Below the pieces are notes generated by a model. The model was not told where the DNA came from. It made no database searches and saw only the letters and a list, made by a program, of their open reading frames with translations. Below, piece after piece: positions 14,845 to 21,142 of a stretch of DNA of 21,142 nt; position 1 is the first letter of the stretch; every line of letters starts with the position of its first letter. A program made the translations under genes and the position numbers. The stretch is from assembly GCA_903898215.1 (NCBI GenBank), contig CAIUEQ010000188.1:1-21142 (forward strand), written 5' to 3'. The DNA comes from an uncultured Bacteroidota bacterium. Its GTDB lineage: Bacteria; Bacteroidota; Bacteroidia; UKL13-3.

Positions 14845-16653
14845 ATGTTTAAGAAAATATTGATCGTATGTTTATTCTTTTTGCCCGTTTTTGTTTTCGC
14901 TCAAGACAAAGATGAACAGATTGCTGCGCAATATTTTAGCAATAACGAATTTGCAAAAGCAGCCGATGCATACGAACGACTTTTTTTAAAAAATACTCAG
15001 TCAACTTATCTGTACGAAAATTTATTGAACTGCTATTTTAAGCTTAATAAATTTGACGAAGCAGAAAAACTGGTTAAAAAACAGATACGTAGAAATGATG
15101 CAAATCCTTATTATTTGGTTGATTTGGGATTCGTTTATAAAAAGTCGGGCAATGCCGATAAATCAAAGAAACAGTATGATGAAATTGTCAATAAAATAAA
15201 GGGTAGAGAAGAACAGATTTCAGAAACAGCAAATGCATTTCAAAAAAGAGCAGAGCTGGATTATGCGATTAATTCATATTTAAAAGGCAGAAAAATCAAC
15301 AACAATAATCCTCAACTTTTTTGTATTGAACTTGCAGGTTTATATGCCGAAAAAAAGGAGGTAAAACCAATGATCGATGAGTATTTATATTCACTTCAAA
15401 ACAATCCACAGTTTGAAGAAGATATTCAAGGTTACCTTCAGTCATATTTAGAAAATGCTACAGATTTTGACTTATTAAAACTTGCATTGTTAAAGAAGAA
15501 CAAGGAATTTCCGGGCAACGAATCTTTTATCAATATGCTGATATGGATGTACGTTCAGCGAAAAGATTTCGACAATGCATTTGTTCAGGTAAAAGCATTG
15601 GACAAACGTTTTAAGGAAGAAGGCAGAAAGTTAATTGAACTTGGAAACCTTGCTATTTCAAATGAAAAATTTGATGCAGCAACAACAATTTTCAATTACG
15701 TTTCAACACTTGGAAAAGAAAAAGCATTTTATATCAATTCAAGAATCGGAATGCTTGAAGCCAAAAACAAAAAAATATTTTTTAGCGGAAATTATACTGA
15801 TGTCGATTTGAAAATTTTGGAAAAAGATTACAATGATTTTTTAACAGAGTTCGGACATAATTATTTTTCGGCACCTGCCGAGCGTGATTTGGCAAGACTT
15901 GAAGCCTATTATCTCCATAACTTTCAAACATGTATTGAACTGTTTCAAGAGATCATCAATATGTCGCGTTTGGAGGAACATTTTAAAGCCGAATGCAAAT
16001 TGGAATTAGGAGATATTTATTTGTTGAAAGGCGAAGAATGGGAAGCGATGTTATTATACGGACAGGTTGATAAAGATTTTATGGAAGACCCATTAGGTCA
16101 GGAAGCGAAATTTAGAAACGCTCGTTTGTATTATTATTTAGGAGAGTTTGGCTGGGCTCGCTCGCAACTCGATGTGTTAAAAACTGCCACAACTCAACTC
16201 ATCGCAAATAATGCATTAGAACTTTCATTATTGATTCAGGATAATACTCTAGATAGCATTGATGAACCACTCTTTATGTTTGCCCGTGCCGACTTAAATT
16301 TATTTCAAAATAAAACTGAAAGAGCGCTCCAAATATTGGATAGTATCAATTTGCTTTATCCTCGCCATCCGCTTAATGACGAGATTTTATTTAAACGTGC
16401 GGAGCTTTTCTTAAAGAAACGTGATTATGTAAAATCATCTTCTTATCTCGAACAATTATTGAAAGAACATGGCACAGATATTTTAGGAGATAATGCATTA
16501 TTTCTTCTTGCAAACATTACTGAAAAAAACATAGGTGATAAACCTAAAGCGATGAAATATTACGAAGACTTTATTGAAAAATATCCCGGCAGTTTCTTTT
16601 TAACTGAAGTTAGAAAACGTTACAGAGCTTTGCGTGGGGATGTTTTGAATTAA
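14845..16653 (+). CDS. Exported tetratricopeptide-repeat (TPR) protein
   Basis: The 602-residue protein starts with a signal peptide (MFKKILIVCLFFLPVFVFA, cleavage likely before Gln20; no lipobox Cys). The mature part is mostly alpha-helical and carries degenerate TPR units: QIAAQYFSNNEFAKAADAYERL and ENLLNCYFKLNKFDEAEKLV near the N-terminus, and DNALFLLANITEKNIGDKPKAMKYYEDFIEKYPGS near the C-terminus, the latter like the YbgF/CpoB-type TPR end. TPR domains are protein-binding scaffolds, so a periplasmic role in an envelope assembly is likely, but no partner can be named. It lies 126 bp after the second T9SS protein gene and beyond that gene's terminator, so it is probably a separate transcription unit. 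Confidence 0.82.
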   Translation: MFKKILIVCLFFLPVFVFAQDKDEQIAAQYFSNNEFAKAADAYERLFLKNTQSTYLYENLLNCYFKLNKFDEAEKLVKKQIRRNDANPYYLVDLGFVYKKSGNADKSKKQYDEIVNKIKGREEQISETANAFQKRAELDYAINSYLKGRKINNNNPQLFCIELAGLYAEKKEVKPMIDEYLYSLQNNPQFEEDIQGYLQSYLENATDFDLLKLALLKKNKEFPGNESFINMLIWMYVQRKDFDNAFVQVKALDKRFKEEGRKLIELGNLAISNEKFDAATTIFNYVSTLGKEKAFYINSRIGMLEAKNKKIFFSGNYTDVDLKILEKDYNDFLTEFGHNYFSAPAERDLARLEAYYLHNFQTCIELFQEIINMSRLEEHFKAECKLELGDIYLLKGEEWEAMLLYGQVDKDFMEDPLGQEAKFRNARLYYYLGEFGWARSQLDVLKTATTQLIANNALELSLLIQDNTLDSIDEPLFMFARADLNLFQNKTERALQILDSINLLYPRHPLNDEILFKRAELFLKKRDYVKSSSYLEQLLKEHGTDILGDNALFLLANITEKNIGDKPKAMKYYEDFIEKYPGSFFLTEVRKRYRALRGDVLN

Positions 16654-16790
16654 AAGGCAACTGGCAAAGTGCAATTAGCAAAAGGAAACGAAAAAAAAAT
16701 CTGTGAAATCTGTGGCGACTAAAATTAGCAACGAGCAATTATCAATAGGCAAGAAAAATAAATCGTAATTCAAAAATCTTAAATAAAGAA

Positions 16791-17099
16791 ATGATCATTT
16801 ATAACGTAACAATTAATATAGAAGATGATGCACATGATGCATGGTTATCGTGGATGAAGGAAACTCATATTCCTGATGTGATGAGTACCGGAATGTTTTT
16901 GGATTTTAATTTTTCAAAATTGCTTTCAAGGCAAGATGATGAAACCGGAGAAACTTATGTGATTCAATATTTATGCGAAAGCATGGAGAAGTATGACAAA
17001 TACCAATCACAATTTGCTCCAAGTTTACAAGCCGATACACAAAAAATGTTTGCAGGAAAATTTGTTGCCTTCAGAACGTTGATGGAAAAAGTTGATTAA
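16791..17099 (+). CDS. DUF4286 family protein
   Basis: The 102-residue protein matches the Bacteroidota DUF4286 family as I recall it along its full length: MIIYNVTINIEDDAHDAWL (1-19), HIPDVMSTGMF (27-37), YVIQYLCESMEKYDKY (56-71) and FAPSLQADTQKMFAGKFVAFRTLME at the end. It has no signal peptide or membrane segment, so it is cytosolic. The fold looks like a small alpha/beta ferredoxin-like (dimeric barrel type) protein. No function is known for the family. The start is well placed after an A-rich stretch typical of Bacteroidota translation starts. It lies 137 bp after the TPR gene and is followed at once by a hairpin terminator. Confidence 0.88.
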   Translation: MIIYNVTINIEDDAHDAWLSWMKETHIPDVMSTGMFLDFNFSKLLSRQDDETGETYVIQYLCESMEKYDKYQSQFAPSLQADTQKMFAGKFVAFRTLMEKVD

Positions 17100-17104
17100 A
17101 GAAT

Positions 17105-17145
17105 TATCCCATGGTTTTAAAACATGGGATAGTATTATTTTTTAA
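17105..17145 (+). terminator. Hairpin terminator after the DUF4286 gene
   Basis: TATCCCATG (17105-17113) and CATGGGATA (17123-17131) pair perfectly around a 9-base loop, followed by a T-rich stretch (17132-17145). It begins 5 bp after the stop codon. The T-run is interrupted, so its strength is uncertain. Confidence 0.72.
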
Positions 17146-17155
17146 CTTTTCTTTT

Positions 17156-17251
17156 GTCAGTTCGAGCGGAGTCGAGAACAGTTTCTTTTAAGCAATATGC
17201 TTCAAATTGGCAATGTCTCTCCCGATAGCTATCGGGACTGCTCGACAAGAC
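17156..17251. repeat. Palindromic repeat element between convergent genes, about 96 bp
   Basis: The element starts with GTCAGTTCGAGC (17156-17167) and ends with GCTCGACAAGAC (17240-17251); these partly pair. It contains the perfect 16-bp palindrome CCCGATAGCTATCGGG (17221-17236), a sequence I know as a frequent intergenic motif in Bacteroidota genomes. It separates the converging DUF4286 and rbfA genes and shares its GTCAnTTCGA ends with the elements at 2209 and 5956. Confidence 0.7.
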
Positions 17252-17283
17252 ATTTTTTATTCGAATGATGAGGATGTCAATAA

Positions 17284-17640
17284 TTATTTCTTCTCCTTTT
17301 CTTTTATCGCATCAAAAACTTTTTCCATCTTAAACACATAATCCAAACTATCGTCAATAAAAAATTGAAGTTCGGGAATAATACGTGCTTGCTTTCTGAT
17401 TTTTAAAGCAAGTTCATGTCTGATCTCTTTGTTATGTAAATTTACAAGACTCAATAATTCTTTTGGATCTTTGGCTTGCAAAAAACTTAAATATACTTTC
17501 GCATGTCCCAAATCTGGTGAAACCATTACACCACTAATTGTAATGAAAGCGTTCTGAAACATGGATGAACGGTTTTGTTGAAAAATGTCGGCCAATTCCT
17601 TTTGCAACACTTTTCCGTATTTTTCTTGCCTGATACTCAT
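17284..17640 (-). CDS. rbfA: Ribosome-binding factor A
   Basis: The 118-residue protein fits RbfA in length and pattern. It opens with RQEKYGKVLQKELADIFQQ (4-22), has VMVSPDLGHAKVYLSFL (38-54), the conserved region with the AxVYVS-like strand, then IRHELALKIRKQARIIPELQFFIDDSLDYV (about 72-101), the KH-fold helix and strand ending in the IPELxFxxDxS motif. RbfA is a cold-shock factor that binds the 30S subunit and helps mature the 5' end of 16S rRNA. It is a single-copy housekeeping gene, here convergent with DUF4286 and divergent from the ABC exporter gene, whose start is 97 bp away. The basic C-terminus (KEKEKK) is normal. Confidence 0.94.
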   Translation of the reverse strand: MSIRQEKYGKVLQKELADIFQQNRSSMFQNAFITISGVMVSPDLGHAKVYLSFLQAKDPKELLSLVNLHNKEIRHELALKIRKQARIIPELQFFIDDSLDYVFKMEKVFDAIKEKEKK

Positions 17641-17737
17641 GCTGCAATATTAACATTTTGCTCTTAATCATTTTTAGAAATTAATCGAACGTATTTCAAA
17701 GAACTTTGTGATATTCGCACCAAACCCGAAGTAATTC

Positions 17738-19564
17738 ATGAAAGGCATTTTTAAAATAATCGGTTATATCAAACCTTACAAATACCTTGCATTTTTAAAT
17801 GTATTGTTTAATATCCTTTCGTCCTTTGCCGAACTTTTTACCATTGCACTCCTCATTCCTTTTTTAAAATTGCTTTTCAATCCTAACGAACTGGTAAAAA
17901 TCAAACCAATTTTTTCTTTCGATTTTAAAGTGATGACAAATCTGTTCATGTATCATTTATCAAACGTGATTACTGAAAATGGTCCGCAAGCAGCATTGGG
18001 ATATATTTGTTTGATACTAGGAATTGCTATCACCTCAAAAAACCTATTCAGATATTTAGGTTCTTACTTCATGGTTCCATTGCGTACACGTGTTGTTGCC
18101 GACATGCGTAATTCTCTCTACCAACATATTTTAATTTTACCTCTTGCATATTTTTCTGATGAAAGAAGAGGAGATTTAATTACACGAATGTCGAATGATG
18201 CAAAGGAAATTGAAGTGTCAATTATGAGCACGCTTGAAGCATTATTTAAAGAACCAATTTCTATTTGCATTTCGCTTATTGCACTCATTTGGATTAGTCC
18301 ATTTTTAACTTTTACCGTATTACTTTTATTGCCAATTATCGGTTTGCTATTAAGTAGAGTGAACAGAAAATTACGCAGACAAACAATTCACGGACAACAA
18401 AAATTAGATGAGTTGATGAGCTTGTTTGAAGAAACATTAACAGGAGTTCGTATCATAAAAGCATTTAGTTCGCAGGCATTTTTTAATAATAGATTTAAAA
18501 AGCAAAACGAACTTTTCACCAGAAGCTTTATTCATGGAAATCGCTTGCTGGATGCTGCTTCACCGATTTCAGAAACTGTTGGCGTACTCATCATGGCTTT
18601 TGTTTTATTCATGGGCGGACGAATGGTTTTAACCGAATCAAACAGTCTTACTGCAGAATCTTTTCTTGGATTCATCGCAATATTTTCTCGCATCATTCCT
18701 CCCGTTACAGCTTTTTCAACAGCATTTAGCAAAGCACAAAAAGGACTTGTTTCTATAAGCAGAATTGAAGAAGTTTTAAAGAGTGAAGAAATTATTACAG
18801 AGGTTGCCAATGCAAAAAATATTATTTCATTTAATGATTCTATCGAATTTAAAAATGTAAGTTTCTCCTACAACAACGAACCTGTTCTAAAAAATATCAA
18901 TCTTAAAATTGAAAAAGGAAAAACTGTTGCGCTTGTTGGTCCTTCGGGTGCCGGGAAGTCAACACTTACTGATTTGATTCCAAGATTTTATGATCCCACA
19001 GAAGGTGAAATTTTATTGGATGGAGTTGATATTCGTCAGTATAAGATTTTGCAATTGAGAAGATTGCTTGGAATTGTAACGCAAGAATCGATTTTATTTA
19101 ACGACAGCATTTATAATAATATCGCTTTCGGAAAAGAAAATATTTCGACAGAGCAAATTGAAAATGCTGCTAAAACCGCCAACGCACATAGTTTTATTTT
19201 GGAAACAGAAAATGGTTATCAAACTAATATTGGCGACCGTGGAAATAAATTAAGTGGTGGACAAAAACAACGAATCAGCATTGCGCGTGCTGTAAACACC
19301 GACCCGGCAATTTTAATTTTGGATGAAGCCACTTCTTCGTTGGATACTACATCTGAAAGATTGGTTCAAGATGCATTGTCGAACGTGATGAAAGGTCGTA
19401 CAACAGTTGTTATCGCTCATCGATTAAGCACCATCGTAAATGCCGACATGATTGTTGTATTAAGAAAAGGTGAGATTGTGCAAACAGGAACACATTTGGA
19501 ATTGCTGCAACAACCCGGACTTTACAAAGAACTTCACGACATGCAAAAATTAGCAGAGTTGTAA
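17738..19564 (+). CDS. MsbA-like ABC exporter (fused membrane and ATPase domains)
   Basis: The 608-residue protein is a half-transporter with an N-terminal ABC type 1 membrane domain (about 1-345, six helices) and a C-terminal ATPase domain. The ATPase has every motif: Walker A GPSGAGKST (401-409), signature LSGGQKQR (505-512), Walker B ILILDEA with catalytic Glu530, and the switch His561 in IAHRLST. Such proteins work as homodimers; MsbA flips lipid A-core across the inner membrane, and relatives export other lipids or peptides. The length and layout fit MsbA best. The next gene, 13 bp downstream, is a glycosyltransferase, so a role in envelope glycolipid export is likely but not proven. Confidence 0.92.
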   Translation: MKGIFKIIGYIKPYKYLAFLNVLFNILSSFAELFTIALLIPFLKLLFNPNELVKIKPIFSFDFKVMTNLFMYHLSNVITENGPQAALGYICLILGIAITSKNLFRYLGSYFMVPLRTRVVADMRNSLYQHILILPLAYFSDERRGDLITRMSNDAKEIEVSIMSTLEALFKEPISICISLIALIWISPFLTFTVLLLLPIIGLLLSRVNRKLRRQTIHGQQKLDELMSLFEETLTGVRIIKAFSSQAFFNNRFKKQNELFTRSFIHGNRLLDAASPISETVGVLIMAFVLFMGGRMVLTESNSLTAESFLGFIAIFSRIIPPVTAFSTAFSKAQKGLVSISRIEEVLKSEEIITEVANAKNIISFNDSIEFKNVSFSYNNEPVLKNINLKIEKGKTVALVGPSGAGKSTLTDLIPRFYDPTEGEILLDGVDIRQYKILQLRRLLGIVTQESILFNDSIYNNIAFGKENISTEQIENAAKTANAHSFILETENGYQTNIGDRGNKLSGGQKQRISIARAVNTDPAILILDEATSSLDTTSERLVQDALSNVMKGRTTVVIAHRLSTIVNADMIVVLRKGEIVQTGTHLELLQQPGLYKELHDMQKLAEL

Positions 19565-19577
19565 TTAAATTGCGCAA

Positions 19578-20489
19578 GTGAACGATAAAGATTTTATATC
19601 ATTTCATCCCTCATCGAAAAAAGTTGACGGAGTATTTTCTATACTTATTCCTTCGTGGAATAATTTGCCATATTTAAAATGTTGCATCAACAGCATTAGG
19701 AAAAATTCACATTTCACTCACGAAATAATTGTGCATGTAAACGAAGGAAATGATGGAACGATTGAATGGTTAAAAGAACAAGAAATTTCGTATACGCATT
19801 CAAAAAATAATGTTGGTGTTTGTTATGCTTTAAACTCAGCTTCATCACTGGCAACATATGATTTAATACTACTTACCGATGATGATAAATATTATTGTCC
19901 GGGTTGGGATGAACCATTGTTAAATGAAGTAAAAAAACTTGATCATATTTATTTTGCCATTAATGCAACGAGTATCGAATGGAAAAGCACGACCAACAAA
20001 TGTGTGATAACTCCCTATAATTTTGGAAGTAGTATTGAAGAATTTGATGAAGAAAAATTATTGAAGGAATACAAAAATTTGCCTTTCGAAGATTGGACAG
20101 GTGGCAATTGGTATCCGATGTTATTGCATAAAAAAATATGGACAGTAATAGGAGGGTTGAGCATTGAATTTTCTCCGGGCATGGGTTCTGATCCGGATAT
20201 GATGATGAAATTGTGGAACGTGGGAGTTCGCTATTACAAAGGAGTTTCAGAGGCTCGAGTGTATCATTTTATTTCTAAAAGTGTTTCACGAATTAAAAAA
20301 AATGATGGCTATTTGCAATTTTTACGCAAATGGGGAATGACAAGTTCAACATTCTTTCATTTTTATTTACGACTTGGAGAAAAGTTTAACGGTTATACAA
20401 AAGAGCCTGAAAATTCATTAGCACTAAACAGACGTTTATTTAAAGATAAAATTAAAAGGACCTATACTTTTTTCAAAAAAACGCATTAG
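19578..20489 (+). CDS. Family 2 (GT-A) glycosyltransferase with a GTG start
   Basis: The 303-residue protein has FSILIPSWNNLPYLKCCINSI (20-40), the GT2 opening, HVNEGNDGT (53-61) in the nucleotide-binding region, NNVGVCYALN (77-86) and LLTDDDKYY (98-106), whose DDD is the metal-binding DxD. A later GMGSDPDMMMKLW motif fits the acceptor side of the fold. There is no membrane helix, so it is cytoplasmic. The start must be the GTG at 19578: an in-frame TAA lies at 19566-19568 and no ATG occurs before the conserved domain. It lies 13 bp after the ABC exporter gene and is probably co-transcribed with it, suggesting that it glycosylates the exported lipid or its glycan. Donor and acceptor are unknown. 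Confidence 0.88.
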   Translation: MNDKDFISFHPSSKKVDGVFSILIPSWNNLPYLKCCINSIRKNSHFTHEIIVHVNEGNDGTIEWLKEQEISYTHSKNNVGVCYALNSASSLATYDLILLTDDDKYYCPGWDEPLLNEVKKLDHIYFAINATSIEWKSTTNKCVITPYNFGSSIEEFDEEKLLKEYKNLPFEDWTGGNWYPMLLHKKIWTVIGGLSIEFSPGMGSDPDMMMKLWNVGVRYYKGVSEARVYHFISKSVSRIKKNDGYLQFLRKWGMTSSTFFHFYLRLGEKFNGYTKEPENSLALNRRLFKDKIKRTYTFFKKTH

Positions 20490-20526
20490 TATTTATTTAT
20501 AAAAATTCCGTTTCATTCCAGAAAGT

Positions 20527-20874
20527 TTTTAACCACAAAGACCACTAAGAAATTTCACAAAGAGCACAAAGTTTATTTAGAAGGTAAAACAAAAGACATA
20601 TTTATTTCCTCGTGAACATTATGATTTCCTTTGCGAACTTCGTGTGAAAATTCCACACAAAGTGTACGAAGAGTTTTTCACAAAGAGCACAAAGTTTATT
20701 TAGAAGGGAAAAGCAAAATACATATTTATTTCCCTGTGAACTTTGTGTTTTCCTTTGCGAACTCTGTGGTTAAAAATCTTACCACTAAGAACACAAAGTT
20801 TATTTTGAAGGTAAAAAAATAGATTCCTTTCCTTGTAAACTTTGTGTTTTACTATGCGAACTTTGTGTTAAAAA
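20527..20874. repeat. Three tandem, self-complementary repeats of about 100-125 bp
   Basis: Units lie at about 20527-20650, 20651-20775 and 20776-20874. Each has a left half with CACAAAGTTTATTT and AAGGTAAA- or AAGGGAAA-like sequence, and a right half with the near-complement (TTTCC.TGTGAACTTTGTG), then TTTGCGAACTNNGTG. Each unit can thus fold into one long imperfect hairpin. The words CACAAAG and GCGAACTTTGTG also appear in intergenic repeats of many Bacteroidota as I know them. No coding function is visible. Confidence 0.78.
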
Positions 20875-20998
20875 AATCAAATGATAAAGAAAGTAAAGAG
20901 TTTTTCAGGGAACGTTATATCTATTATAAAAAAATTGATTTCTGTAAAAAAAATTAACCGTTTCTAATATTGAAGCTATATAGGTTTCAAATTATTCC

Positions 20999-21142
20999 AT
21001 CCCTATGGGATTCTAAATTTTTGCTCCTGTTATATTTCTACCAATATTTTGTCCCTATGGGACTTTTATTTTTTTATTCATAAAGCACTTTGTTCATTAA
21101 TAAACCAACAAACTCCGTAGGAGTGAAATATTGGTAAAAAAT
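20999..21142. repeat. Three short hairpin units with AATATTGGTA-type tails
   Basis: ATCCC-TAT-GGGAT (20999-21011), GTCCC-TAT-GGGAC (21051-21063) and ACTCC-GTA-GGAGT (21112-21124) are hairpins with different stems. The second is preceded by CTACCAATATTTT and the third is followed by GAAATATTGGTAAAAA, which are complements of each other, so these two units face opposite ways. The same tail occurs at about 4238-4250. The run continues to the window edge. Confidence 0.68.

Larger units (their letters stand above)
20490..21142. other. 653-bp non-coding end region made of repeats
   Basis: No gene is visible after the GT2 stop. The region holds three tandem self-complementary repeats (20527-20874) and then hairpin units of the same type as those at 3966-4290 (20999-21142). 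A short open frame at about 20631-20822 is made of repeat sequence only. Confidence 0.8.

Noticed and set aside
16698..16714. Short direct repeat AATCTGTG, twice, before the DUF4286 gene
   Set aside because: It is too short to call a functional element; it probably belongs to a common intergenic motif but nothing more can be shown.
18532..18810. Open frame of 92 codons on the minus strand inside the ABC exporter
   Set aside because: It is a shadow of the exporter gene, which has all its motifs intact.
20631..20822. Open frame of 63 codons after the last glycosyltransferase
   Set aside because: It lies wholly in the tandem self-complementary repeats; the translation simply repeats the repeat.

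Overview
The window is AT-rich DNA from a member of the Bacteroidota. The signs are two secreted proteins with a C-terminal type IX secretion (T9SS) sorting domain, a DUF4286 protein, a Bacteroidota-style MraY N-terminus, promoter-like TTG...TAnnTTTG sequences instead of sigma70 boxes, and several families of dispersed palindromic repeats. No tRNA, rRNA, CRISPR array, transposase or phage gene is visible.

Region 1 (1-8106, all minus strand, transcribed from 8106 toward 1) is a surface-polysaccharide cluster. In transcription order it holds a Wzx-type flippase, a TylF-type methyltransferase, a second SAM methyltransferase, a GT8 glycosyltransferase, a repeat-filled gap of 623 bp, an FdtA-type sugar ketoisomerase overlapping a WecD-like N-acetyltransferase, a GtrB-like polyprenyl-phosphate glycosyltransferase, and a GT-C-type membrane protein. 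The ketoisomerase and acetyltransferase suggest an N-acylated amino-deoxysugar, but the aminotransferase expected between those steps is not here. The last membrane protein stops abruptly 20 bp inside the start of mraY, a peptidoglycan gene whose first 46 codons fill the window edge. This looks like a rearrangement or an assembly join.

Region 2 (8107-14780, plus strand) holds two paralogous secreted proteins of 1052 and 1055 residues. Each has a signal peptide, seven FG-GAP/VCBS repeats (probably one seven-bladed propeller), an FN3-like domain, a long beta-rich middle and a T9SS sorting domain with an unusual PLP in place of the usual PNP. A strong intrinsic terminator follows the second gene.

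Region 3 (14845-17640) holds an exported TPR protein, a DUF4286 protein and, convergently, the ribosome maturation factor gene rbfA. Region 4 (17738-20489) holds an MsbA-like ABC exporter followed 13 bp later by a GT2 glycosyltransferase with a GTG start. The final 650 bp are non-coding and consist of two dispersed repeat families.

The most interesting unexplained material is repetitive. Short hairpins change sequence but keep their pairing, and each is joined to an ATATTGGTAAAA-like or TGTTTGTAG-like tail. They occur at 3960-4290 and again at 20995-21142. Three larger inverted repeats sit between genes, and one of them gives a methyltransferase gene a false N-terminal extension.
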